Shown here: positions 9,972 through 17,907 of the stretch, piece after piece
How the letters are laid out: each line of letters begins with the position of its first letter
Position numbering within the stretch: the stretch's first letter is position 1
From: Phosphoribacter sp037045045
GTDB taxonomy: Bacteria; Actinomycetota; Actinomycetes; Actinomycetales; Dermatophilaceae
Assembly: GCA_037045045.1 (NCBI GenBank)
Contig: JBAOHL010000003.1
Location: 1-64,000, forward strand
Direction: 5' to 3'
Length of the DNA stretch: 64,000 bases
Made by a program: the position numbers and the translations under genes
Notes under the pieces: generated by a model
What the model was told of the DNA's origin: nothing
The model's database searches: none
Seen by the model: only the letters and a program-made list of their open reading frames with translations

Positions 9972-10406
9972 ATGAAGCGCTGCTGGATGACCTTGGGGGC
10001 GGTCGTCGTGTCTCTCACGATGGCCGGTTGTGGAGATTCCAAATCCAAGACGGCGGAGAAGACTCCGGCGGCACCCCCGCAGCAGGGCGCCGGCAATCCC
10101 TTGACCGCGCCTGTGGACTACCTCGGAGCCGTGGGGGCTGCCCAACGGCAGGCGGCGAAGACCGTTGACCTGACCTCCCTGACCCAGGCCGTTCAGGCCT
10201 TTCAAGCGGGAGAAGAGCGGTTGCCGAAGAGCCTTCAAGAACTGGTCACCGAAGGTTACCTGCCCCGGCTGCCTGCTCCGCCCAAGGGGATGCAGTGGGC
10301 CTACCAGCCGCAATCAGGACAGGTCCGGGTCGTTCCGCTGCCGGCGGCCCCGACGGCGCCCACGGCGCCCACGGCGCCCGCGGCTCCTGCGACGAAGGCG
10401 CGCTGA
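9972..10406 (+). CDS. Secreted lipoprotein of unknown function, 144 residues
   Basis: The N-terminus is a lipoprotein signal peptide: MKRCWMTLGAVVVSLTM followed by the lipobox AGC, with the lipidated Cys near residue 20. A Lys/Ala/Pro linker leads to a helical domain (about 60-100) with SLTQAVQAFQAGEERLPKSL and a YLPRLPAPPKGMQWAY segment. The latter recalls the processed region of type II secretion pseudopilin-like lipoproteins. The tail contains APT triplets. It is an intact frame between the dispersed repeat and the EF-hand gene. Function is not assigned. Confidence 0.75.
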   Translation: MKRCWMTLGAVVVSLTMAGCGDSKSKTAEKTPAAPPQQGAGNPLTAPVDYLGAVGAAQRQAAKTVDLTSLTQAVQAFQAGEERLPKSLQELVTEGYLPRLPAPPKGMQWAYQPQSGQVRVVPLPAAPTAPTAPTAPAAPATKAR

Positions 10407-10457
10407 TTTCGGCTGGCTTGGGAGCGAGACGCCCACCACTCTCGCGTCTGCTCCGCC

Positions 10458-11153
10458 ATGAAATTGTCACACACACGTCACCGTTCTGCATTGCGTCAGG
10501 CATGGATTTTGGGATGGGCCGGACTCGTTTCGCTTTCGGCGACAGCTCAGGGGCCGTTTGGTCCGCCGCAGAACCTGCCGCCGTTGCCTGAGCGAAAGGC
10601 CGCGGTGCTGAAGGAGTTCGACAAGGATTCGGACGGACGGTTGTCGGCGACCGAGCGCGAGGCGGCCCGCTCGGCTTGGTATCAACAGATGCTTTCGAAG
10701 CGGGAGGATCGCGGCTTCTTCCGGCCGCCGCCCGAGCTGATGGACGAATTCGACACGAACAAGGACGGCGAGCTGGATGACGACGAAGGCCAGAACCTTC
10801 GCGAAACGCTCGGAAAACGCTTCGAGAAACTGAACAAGGACTACGACAAGAACGCGAACGGCCGGTTGGATGAAGACGAGGTCGCGGCGGCGTCGAAGGA
10901 CATCGATGACGGGAAGCTCAAGGGCATTCCGAAGATGTTCCTCCAAATGTTTCGCGGCGGTCCGCGCGGGGGACGCCCGGGAGGCCCTGGAGGACCCGGC
11001 GGACCACCCGGCTCACCGGAAGACGAGACCGGAACGGATCCCGCGGACCTGGTGAGGCTGGCGGACAAGGACGGTGACGGCCGGCTGAGCGACGCGGAGT
11101 TGGCGATGGCGCGGGCGAGCTTGGCGAAGCGGCGGGCGGCGAAGGCCAAGTGA
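10458..11153 (+). CDS. Secreted EF-hand calcium-binding protein
   Basis: The protein has 231 residues with an N-terminal signal (hydrophobic AWILGWAGLVSLSATAQG, cleavage near residue 31). Four EF-hand loops are visible: DKDSDGRLSATE (about 55), DTNKDGELDDDE (about 98), DKNANGRLDEDE (about 125) and DKDGDGRLSDAE (about 205). A Gly/Pro-rich low-complexity linker (about 165-180) separates the third and fourth loops. Such proteins are common in Verrucomicrobiota and Planctomycetota secretomes, and Ca2+ binding is the safe prediction. The stop at 11153 lies 65 bp before the CotH gene, so the two may be co-transcribed. Confidence 0.85.
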   Translation: MKLSHTRHRSALRQAWILGWAGLVSLSATAQGPFGPPQNLPPLPERKAAVLKEFDKDSDGRLSATEREAARSAWYQQMLSKREDRGFFRPPPELMDEFDTNKDGELDDDEGQNLRETLGKRFEKLNKDYDKNANGRLDEDEVAAASKDIDDGKLKGIPKMFLQMFRGGPRGGRPGGPGGPGGPPGSPEDETGTDPADLVRLADKDGDGRLSDAELAMARASLAKRRAAKAK

Positions 11154-11218
11154 CCCGAAGCCAAACCACAAGACAGGCGAGTCGTTATCCTTTTCACCGA
11201 ATTCCACTGAATCGATCG

Positions 11219-13369
11219 ATGAAGCATTTGCCCTTTCACGCCGTGCCTCGGATCTCAGCCCTGGTGGCCGCATTGGCTCTGGGAACCTCTCTGGCGGATG
11301 CGGCCGACGCGCCGCGCGCGGCTGGAGACCGACCCAAGGACGCCCAAGGCGGCAAGGCCGAGGTCCGCGCCCCCAAGTCGGCCGGTATCAAGTTTTCGAA
11401 ATCTCGAGGATTCCAGACGGAGGCGTTCGACCTCGAATTGGGCCCCGGCGAGGTGTCCGGGGAGATCCGGTACACGGTGGATGGGTCCGCTCCGGGCAAG
11501 GGGAAGGGGGCCGTGTATCAGAAGCCCATCCGAATTGCCGGGACGACGATCGTGCGGGCGGCGGTGGTGTCGGGCGACGGCAACGTCTCGCGGGTCCAGA
11601 CCCACTCGTACCTGTTTCCTTCGGATATCATCCGACAGTCCCCCGACGGGCTGCCTCCGGCGGGTTGGCCCTATTCCTGGGGTGGCAACGTGGTGGACTA
11701 CGGTATGGATCCGTCGGTGGTGGACGATCCGAAGTACCGAGACGTGATCCAGCCAGCATTGCAGTCGCTGCCGAGCTACTCGCTGTCGATGGATTTGGAT
11801 GACCTCTTTGGTGAAGCGCGGGGGATTTACTCCCACAGTGATCAGGAAGGCCGCGAATGGGAGCGGCCCGCGTCGGTCGAACTGTTGCAGCCCATGGGGC
11901 GAAAGGGGTTTCAAGAGGATTGCGGGGTGCGAATTCGGGGTGGATTCAGCAGTGGCGGCTTCAATCCGAAGCACGCCTTCCGGCTCTTTTTTCGGAAGGA
12001 GTATGGCAACGGGAAGCTGAAGTATCCGGTGTTCGGTGAAGGGGGCGCGAAGGAGTTCGACTCGTTGGATCTCCGCTGTTCGCAGAACTACTCCTGGAAC
12101 ATCGGCGGAGACGCGAGGGCCCTGTTTATCCGAGACCAGTTCAATCGGGACTTGCAGATCGCCATGGGCCAGCCGGGCGCCCGCGGCAATTTCTGCCACC
12201 TCTTCCTGAACGGACAGTATTGGGGGCTTTTCAACACCTGTGAGCGCCCGGAAGCGTCGTATGCGGAAGCCTATTTCGGCGGGAAGAAGGAAGACTATGA
12301 CGTGGTGAAGACGGGCGGGATTGGCGGGGGTGGAGGTGGGTTTAGCATCGCCGCGACCGATGGCACGATGGACGCCTGGAACCGACTGCACGAACTCGCC
12401 AAGGCGGATCTCTCCGACAATGCCGCCTATTTCCGCCTTTTGGGGCGCAAGCCCGACGGCTCCCTCGATCCGGAAGGAGAAGCGCTTCTCGATCCCACCA
12501 ACCTGATCGATTACCTGCTGGTCATCTGGTACGGCGGAAACCTGGATGCACCGGTGACGCGCTTCGGCGGCAATCGGGCGCCGAACAACTGGCACGCTCT
12601 TCGCAATCGAACCACGCGGGATGGTTTCAAGTTCTTCGTCTGGGACGCGGAGCACACCTTCCTGGAATTGGAGGAGGATCGCACCGGGCCGTTCCCGGGG
12701 GGCGACCAGGCCGAAACCAGTCATCCCCAATGGCTCTATCAGCGGTGTACGGCGAATGCCGAGTTCCGCGTGTTGCTGTCCGATCGAATTCACCGGCATC
12801 TCGCCGCCGACGGCGTGTTGTCGCCGGCCTCGGTCCGGGAGCGTTTCGAGCGACGCTTGCGGGAGATCGAGGCGGCGGTTGTCTGTGAGTCGGCTCGCTG
12901 GGGGGACGTCGGCGGCGGTTTCCCCTTTGGACCGCCCGGCATGCAGCGTCCGACCCGGCTGGGTCCGGACGGTGAACCCCGTCCGGTTGCGCGAACCCGG
13001 GATCTGGAATGGCGTGCCGAGGCGGAACGGTGGTTCACCGAGTTCATTCCGAAGCGCACCGACATCGTTTGGTTTCAGCTTTGGCGTCAGGGACTGGTCT
13101 CGGACCTGCCGGCTCCGGTCCTGAAGCCTTCCAGCGGTCCTCTGGCGGCGAGCGAGGCGGTGTCGATCCAGGTCGGGGCGGGTGAGGTTTGGTACACCAC
13201 CGACGGGCTCGATCCTCGGCAAGTGGGCGGTTCGCCTTCGGCCACGGCGAAGAAGTGGGAGGGCCCGCTGAAGGTGTCGGGGCGGACCGTGGTTCAGTCC
13301 CGTGTTCGCACGAAAGGAGAATGGGGCCCGTTGGTGCGCGGTGAGTACGCCGCATTGGAGGCGCGGTAG
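11219..13369 (+). CDS. CotH-family protein with chitobiase/beta-hexosaminidase C-terminal-type domains
   Basis: I chose the ATG at 11219 because it opens a signal peptide (hydrophobic RISALVAALALGTSLADAA); an in-frame ATG at 11150 overlaps the previous gene. At about residues 55-115 a CHB_HEX_C_1-like domain contains SGEIRYTVDGSAPG. The CotH atypical-kinase region (about 150-560) contains CGVRIRGGFSSGGFNPKHAF, NFCHLFLNGQYWGLFNTCER and the diagnostic FKFFVWDAEHTFLELEED. A second CHB_HEX-like domain with VWYTTDGLDPR is near the end. The family is named after the spore-coat kinase CotH, but secreted multidomain versions are typical of Verrucomicrobiota and Planctomycetota, and their substrates are unknown. 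The frame is intact over 716 codons. Confidence 0.85.
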   Translation: MKHLPFHAVPRISALVAALALGTSLADAADAPRAAGDRPKDAQGGKAEVRAPKSAGIKFSKSRGFQTEAFDLELGPGEVSGEIRYTVDGSAPGKGKGAVYQKPIRIAGTTIVRAAVVSGDGNVSRVQTHSYLFPSDIIRQSPDGLPPAGWPYSWGGNVVDYGMDPSVVDDPKYRDVIQPALQSLPSYSLSMDLDDLFGEARGIYSHSDQEGREWERPASVELLQPMGRKGFQEDCGVRIRGGFSSGGFNPKHAFRLFFRKEYGNGKLKYPVFGEGGAKEFDSLDLRCSQNYSWNIGGDARALFIRDQFNRDLQIAMGQPGARGNFCHLFLNGQYWGLFNTCERPEASYAEAYFGGKKEDYDVVKTGGIGGGGGGFSIAATDGTMDAWNRLHELAKADLSDNAAYFRLLGRKPDGSLDPEGEALLDPTNLIDYLLVIWYGGNLDAPVTRFGGNRAPNNWHALRNRTTRDGFKFFVWDAEHTFLELEEDRTGPFPGGDQAETSHPQWLYQRCTANAEFRVLLSDRIHRHLAADGVLSPASVRERFERRLREIEAAVVCESARWGDVGGGFPFGPPGMQRPTRLGPDGEPRPVARTRDLEWRAEAERWFTEFIPKRTDIVWFQLWRQGLVSDLPAPVLKPSSGPLAASEAVSIQVGAGEVWYTTDGLDPRQVGGSPSATAKKWEGPLKVSGRTVVQSRVRTKGEWGPLVRGEYAALEAR

Positions 13370-13473
13370 CAGCCCCCCAGAGAAGTCGCCGCCGACCTGA
13401 GGAGGCGAACCAACCCGTCAAAGGTTCCACGAAGCCCTCGATTTTTTGACGGACTGCGAGATCCTGCCATCGG

Positions 13474-14815
13474 ATGCGCTTCATCATGTGCCGGACTTCC
13501 CAATCCCGTCTGACGCGCTGGGTCCTGGGGTGTCTCGCGATGCTGCCGTGGATCCCCGCCGGTGCGGCGGGGCGATTGGACTTCCAACGGGACGTCCGTC
13601 CCGTGCTGGCGGAACATTGTTTCGCGTGCCACGGCCAGGATGAGGGTAAGCGCAAGGGGAAGCTGCGATTGGACCTTCGCGAAGGCGCCGTCGCCGATTT
13701 GGGAGGCCACGCCGCGGTGATCCCGGGCAAGCCCGAGGCCTCGACCCTGGTTCAGCGGATCTTCTCGGACGATTCGGAAGAGCGCATGCCTCCCACGGAC
13801 GTGCACCGTCCGTTGACGGAGACTTCAAAAAGGCATCCTCCGACAGTGGGTGGCGGAAGGGGCCGGGTATCAGGGGCATTGGGCGTTTCAGAAGGTGGTC
13901 CGGCCGCCGCTGCCGGAGCCGCGTCGACGGGAATGGGGTCGGCATCCGGTGGACCGATTCATCCTGGCACGCTTGGAAACCGAAGGTCTGGCAACGTCGG
14001 CGGAGGCTGATCCGGGCACCTGGCTGCGCCGGGCAAGTCTGGACCTGGTTGGGTTGCCCCCGACGCCCCGCGAGATCGACCGATTCGTGACGGAGGTGGG
14101 GACCCGGGGTGACGCCGCGTACGAAGCTGCGGTGGACGGACTGTTGGGGTCGCCTCGATTTGGCGAACGTCAGGCGCAGGAATGGTTGGATGTGGCGCGG
14201 TATGCCGACACCCATGGCTTCAACAACGACACCACGCGGACGATGTGGCGGTGGCGTGACTGGGTGATCGACGCCTTCAATGCCGGGATGCCGTACGACC
14301 GTTTTCTGACCGAACAATTGGCGGGAGATTTGCTGCCCGACGCCGGGCGTCGACCAACGTATTGCGACCGGTTTTGGCCGCAATCACGTGGTGAATTCGG
14401 AAGGGGGCATCATCGATGAAGAGTACCGGGTCGAATACGTCGCCGACCGGGTTCGAACCTTGGGCATGGCCTGGATGGGACTGACGCTGGAGTGCAGCCG
14501 CTGCCATGACCACAAATACGATCCGATCTCGCAGCGGGCCTACTACCGGCTGTTCGCCTTTTTCAACAATGTGGCCGAAGTGGGGGAGGACGGTCGGATT
14601 GGCAATGCGGCCCCCATTTTGCTGGCCCCAACCCGACCCCAGCAGGAGCGCTTGGGGACCTTGGAAACCGCTATCGCGCGGGAAACGGGCTGGCCCCGAA
14701 AAAGCCGACGCTGACGGTATCGGTGCCGACCTTACCCTTGGACGAAGCCGTCCGCGGGGCGACCTCCCGTTGTCGACGGACCGCGGGTTGAGGGATGCCT
14801 GGGATCGGTTGGCCC
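13474..14815 (+). pseudogene. PSCyt1/DUF1549/DUF1553 (planctomycete cytochrome C-type) protein, frameshifted and truncated at the contig join
   Basis: After a signal peptide (about 1-28) a PSCyt1 domain shows the haem-binding CxxCH in EHCFACHGQDEGK. After a frame change near 13.83 kb (in an A5 run) a DUF1549 region follows, with HPVDRFILARLETEGL and WLRRASLDLVGLPPTPREID. Another change near 14.35 kb leads to TLECSRCHDHKYDPIS, a second CxxCH. A third frame change is near 14.71 kb. The DUF1553 half is missing because sequence of a different organism begins near 14,815. These large secreted haem proteins are typical of Planctomycetota and Verrucomicrobiota. Their role is uncertain, possibly in polysaccharide catabolism. 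Confidence 0.8.
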
Positions 14816-14830
14816 AGTTGTTCTTGAACA
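14700..14830. other. Probable assembly-chimera junction between a verrucomicrobial and an actinobacterial sequence
   Basis: Left of about 14,815 the plus strand encodes a DUF1549 protein. Right of 14,817 the minus strand encodes a PafA N-terminus that is perfect up to YLFKNN and then turns into unrelated residues. Both genes are cut inside conserved domains at the same place. Repeat types, gene families, start-codon use and the GTATGCC motif all switch here. I see no insertion sequence, integrase or direct repeat at the point. Confidence 0.85.
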
Positions 14831-15152
14831 GGTACAGCTCGCCCTCGACGCCCTCTTCCTGCAGGCGCAGCTGGGCGTCCTCGGCCAGCCCCTCGAGAAT
14901 GCGTTCGCCGGCCTTGTCGTGAACGACGAGATCACGGACCCCGTCGCATTCCGGGGTGGCGTACTCGGGGTGCGACCCGACGTCGAGGTACAGGCGTGAC
15001 CCGTTGGAGAGGAAGACGTTGCTCGAGCGGCCCCAGGCGACCACCTTGCGGAACAGATAGCGCGACACCTCGTCGGGAGTGAGCCGGCGCTGACCCTCAT
15101 AGGTGCACGTCACGCCGTACTCGGTCTCGATCCCGAAGATCCGCCGCTGCAT
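14817..15152 (-). CDS. pafA: Pup-protein ligase PafA, N-terminal 112 residues only
   Basis: PafA ligates the prokaryotic ubiquitin-like protein Pup, through its C-terminal glutamate, to lysines of target proteins. The fragment shows RRIFGIETEYGVTCTYEGQR (nucleotide-binding strand), WGRSSNVFLSNGSRLYLDVG (the Asp is the catalytic base in the family) and HPEYATPECD. It stops matching after YLFKNN, where NTDSxGxSYGCHENY would be expected. A full-length PafA is about 450 residues, so three quarters is lost at the contig join. It lies downstream of prcA on the same strand, separated by an 815-bp repeat-rich spacer. Confidence 0.88.
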
Positions 15153-15230
15153 GTCCCAACCCTATGCGCGCGAGGGTCTGCCGGCCCGGACCCGGTCGGG
15201 CGCGGCAACCATCTGAAGCCACGGCCCAGG

Positions 15231-15813
15231 CGGGGACCAGGCTGTTGTCGGACACCCCCTGGCCGCTGGGCCGGAACTGCCCCCGGGGGTCAGTTCTGGT
15301 CGAAGTGCTGACCCTGAACCCAGCGACAACCCTGCCCAGGGGGCAGTTGTCGCGTCGAGGGGTCTGCTGAACCTGCCGCCGCGGCGCCGACCAGACTGTT
15401 GTCGGACACCCCCTGGCCGCTGGGCCAGAACTGCCCCCAGGGTCGGTTCTGGTCGGGGTGCTGACCCTGAACCCAGCGACAACCCTGCCCAGGGGGCAGT
15501 TGTCGCGTCGAGGGGTCTGCTGAACCTGCCGCCGCGGCGCCGACCAGACTGTTGTCGGACACCCCCTGGCCGCCGTACCGGAACTGCCCCCAGGGGTCGG
15601 TTCTGGTCGAGGTGCTGACCCGGAACCCAGCGACAACCCTGCCCAGGGGGCAGTTGTCGCGTCGAGGGGTCTGCTGAACCTGCCGCCGCGGCGCCGACCA
15701 GACTGTTGTGGACCTCCCCTGGCCGCCGTACCGGAACTGCCCCCAGGGGTCGGTTCTGGTCGGGGTGCTGACCCGGAACCCAGCGACAACCCTGCCCAGG
15801 GGGCAGTTGTCGC
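15231..15813. repeat. Tandem array of a 153-bp hairpin-bearing unit, about 3.8 copies
   Basis: The marker GACACCCCCT recurs at 15251, 15405 and 15558, with a degenerate copy at 15711; the period is 154, 153 and 153 bp. Each unit contains the inverted repeat GCGACAAC...GTTGTCGC (for example 15323-15353) and a second imperfect one around GAACTGCCCCCAGGGGTCGGTTC. The copies are nearly identical, so expansion is recent. The period is a multiple of three, so minus frames stay open through it, but the translations look like noise. The array lies between prcA and pafA on their shared transcript direction. Confidence 0.9.
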
Positions 15814-15875
15814 TAGCTGTTGGAACTCTCTGACACCCACGGTGCAGACCGCCGAGGCCGGACCGGACCCGATTT

Positions 15876-15941
15876 GGACCAACGGCCCAATCGGACCAAC
15901 GGGCCGACTGGACCAACCGATTCGACCGGACTAACGACCAA
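15876..15941. repeat. Short degenerate tandem of a 17-bp GGACCAAC unit
   Basis: GGACCAAC occurs at 15876, 15893 and 15910, and GGACTAAC at 15928, a spacing of 17-18 bp. It sits just downstream of the prcA stop (15968) and upstream of the 153-bp array. I see no coding potential between 15153 and 15967. Confidence 0.6.
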
Positions 15942-15967
15942 GCAACCGACCGACCGGACCCAGGCGG

Positions 15968-16750
15968 TCAGTCCGAGGAGTCGGGAGTCTCGCCGCTCAG
16001 GGTGTCGTGGTGGCCCGGTATGCCGTCGTCGGACTCGGGCGCGTGCGCGGTGGGGCTGTCGGCGTTGAGCAGGTCGGCCAAGAGGTGCCCGACGATCCGG
16101 CGGAATGTCCGTCGGGGGCGATGCCGATCCAAGACGGCGACCTCGAGCTGTTCGGGAGTGAGCGTCCGGGGCGTTCCACCGGACGGGTCCGCGGCGAGGG
16201 CCTCGACCGCCAGGATCAACGCACCGCCCAGCGACAAGCCCTCCTGGTAGCGGCTCTTGAGCCACTCCTCGGACTGGTTGCTCGCCCCGCCCATCACGAG
16301 GAACCCGTGTTGGTCGGACACCGATCCGTCGTAGGTCAGCCGGTAGATCTGATCAGCGGCCGCGTCTTGGCCCACTTCGGCCACGCACAGCTCGATCTCA
16401 TAGGGCTTGGGCTCCTGGGTGAATACCGTGCCGAGGGTCTGGGCGTAGGCGTTGGCCAACCCGCGGGCCGTGACGTCGGAGCGATCGTAGGAGTAGCCGC
16501 GCAGATCGGCATACCGGATGCCGGCGACCCGAAGGTTCTCGAACTCGTAGTACATCCCGACGGCGGCGAAGGCGATCCGGTCGTAGATCTCGGAGATCTT
16601 GCGCAGGCTCTGGGGATTCTCGGCGACGAAGGCGATGCCGCGGTCGTACTGCAGCACGACGACCGAGCGACCGCGGGCAATGCCCTTGCGAGCGTAGTCG
16701 GCCTTGTCCTTCATGAGCTGTTCGGGTGAGACGTAGAACGGCATGCTCAT
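15968..16750 (-). CDS. prcA: Proteasome alpha subunit
   Basis: This 260-residue protein forms the outer heptameric rings of the actinobacterial 20S proteasome, which gate the chamber and dock the ATPase ring. The N-terminus (MPFYVSPEQLMKDKADYARK) and the segment ARGRSVVVLQYDRGIAFVAE are typical of PrcA. FLVMGGASNQSEEWLKSRYQ is in the middle. The C-terminus is an acidic, low-complexity extension (from about 230). There is no N-terminal catalytic Thr, as expected for alpha. It follows prcB by 88 bp in the order dop-pup-prcB-prcA. Confidence 0.96.
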   Translation of the reverse strand: MSMPFYVSPEQLMKDKADYARKGIARGRSVVVLQYDRGIAFVAENPQSLRKISEIYDRIAFAAVGMYYEFENLRVAGIRYADLRGYSYDRSDVTARGLANAYAQTLGTVFTQEPKPYEIELCVAEVGQDAAADQIYRLTYDGSVSDQHGFLVMGGASNQSEEWLKSRYQEGLSLGGALILAVEALAADPSGGTPRTLTPEQLEVAVLDRHRPRRTFRRIVGHLLADLLNADSPTAHAPESDDGIPGHHDTLSGETPDSSD

Positions 16751-16838
16751 GCGGCACCTGCGATCGTCCCGGCGCGGCGCCCGCGCACCGACGCACAGCC
16801 GGCGCCCGACCCGATCGGGCGCCGCACCCCGACCCGAC

Positions 16839-17663
16839 TCACGGCGCTCCCCCCGGGTTGCCCTGTCGCTGCGCGACGATCGTTTCGACGACGTCGGCGA
16901 GGGTTTCCTCGCGCAGGAAACGGACGCCGTCGCGATCGGTCACCGCGAGGGTCGGCCAGATCCGCCGGCCGAGGTCCGGTCCCCCGGTGGCCGAATCGTC
17001 GTCGGCCGCGTCGTAGAGAGCTTCGAGGCAGACCCGCACGACGGCAGCCTCATCGAGCCCGGGTCGCCACAGCTTCTTGAGGGACCCCCGCGCGAACAGC
17101 GAACCCGAGCCGATGCTGTGGTGGTCCTTCTCCCGGTAGCAACCGCCGGTGACGTCAAAGGAGTAGATCCGGCCGCGTCCGGAGTCCAGGTCGAACCCGG
17201 CGAACATCGGCACCACCGTCAGGCCCTGCATGGCCAGCGAGAGGTTGCCACGGATCATCGTGGCGAGGCGGTTGGCCTTGCCCTCGATGGACATGATCGC
17301 GCCTTCGATCTTCTCGTAGTGCTCCAACTCCACCTGGTAGAGCTTGACGAGTTCGACGGCCAGGCCCGCGGTGCCGGCGATCCCCACTGCCGAGTACTCG
17401 TCCGCCGCGTAGACCTTTTCCATGTCCCGGTTGGCGATGATGTTGCCCATCGTCGCCCGCCGGTCGCCGGCCATGACCACCCCGGCGGCATACTCGGCGG
17501 CGACGATCGTCGTGCCATGCGGGGCGGCCAGGCCCGACCCGGCAGGCAGCGCCCGCCGTCCGGGGAGCAGTTCGGGCGCCACGCCGCCGAGGAACTCGGT
17601 GAACGAGGAGCTACCGGCCCGCAGGTATGCCGCCGGCAGCCGCCCGTCGCGGGTCGCGGTCAC
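16839..17663 (-). CDS. prcB: Proteasome beta subunit (catalytic)
   Basis: The 274-residue precursor carries a propeptide of about 50 residues. It is expected to be cut before Thr51 in APHG/TTIVAAEYAAGVVMAGD, leaving the N-terminal threonine nucleophile. DRRATMGNIIANRDMEKVY and VGIAGTAGLAVELVKLYQVE match the beta-subunit core. The start is GTG at 17663, overlapping the pup stop as GTGA, which implies translational coupling. Beta rings form the proteolytic chamber for pupylated proteins. Confidence 0.96.
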   Translation of the reverse strand: MTATRDGRLPAAYLRAGSSSFTEFLGGVAPELLPGRRALPAGSGLAAPHGTTIVAAEYAAGVVMAGDRRATMGNIIANRDMEKVYAADEYSAVGIAGTAGLAVELVKLYQVELEHYEKIEGAIMSIEGKANRLATMIRGNLSLAMQGLTVVPMFAGFDLDSGRGRIYSFDVTGGCYREKDHHSIGSGSLFARGSLKKLWRPGLDEAAVVRVCLEALYDAADDDSATGGPDLGRRIWPTLAVTDRDGVRFLREETLADVVETIVAQRQGNPGGAP

Positions 17664-17866
17664 TGGCCGCCCTTCTGCACGAAGCTGCGGACGAACTCCT
17701 CGGCGTTGCTCTCCAGGACGCCGTCGATCTCATCGAGCACGCTGTCGATGTCGTCGTCGAGAGCCTCCTTGCGGACGGCGACCTCGGGTGCGGCGCCCGG
17801 CGCGCCCTCGTCGGGGTCGGCCTCGCGGCGCTGCGGACGGCTCTGCTCCTGGCTGGGCATGCTCAC
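17660..17866 (-). CDS. pup: Prokaryotic ubiquitin-like protein Pup
   Basis: The protein has 68 residues, the normal size. The N-terminal half is disordered and charged. The C-terminal half contains the ATPase-binding helix DDIDSVLDEIDGVLESNAEE and ends FVRSFVQKGGQ. The terminal Gln must be deamidated to Glu by Dop before PafA can use it, as in mycobacteria. It overlaps prcB by 4 bp and lies 41 bp after dop, so one transcript probably makes Dop, Pup and both proteasome subunits. Confidence 0.96.
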   Translation of the reverse strand: MSMPSQEQSRPQRREADPDEGAPGAAPEVAVRKEALDDDIDSVLDEIDGVLESNAEEFVRSFVQKGGQ

Positions 17867-17907
17867 TCTCCCGGTCTCGCCTCGTGCCCGGCGGGCACCC
17901 CTCCAAC

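Noticed and set aside
14700..15160. Horizontal transfer of a genomic island as explanation for the phylum switch
   Set aside because: There is no integrase, tRNA, direct repeat or insertion sequence, and housekeeping-type genes on both sides are truncated at the same base.
15231..15813. CRISPR array
   Set aside because: The whole 153-bp unit is repeated, with no variable spacers and no cas genes nearby.
15097..15916. Long minus-strand frames through the 153-bp tandem repeat, resembling a repeat protein
   Set aside because: The frames stay open only because the period is a multiple of three. Two phases are equally open, there is no RBS, and hairpins dominate the unit.
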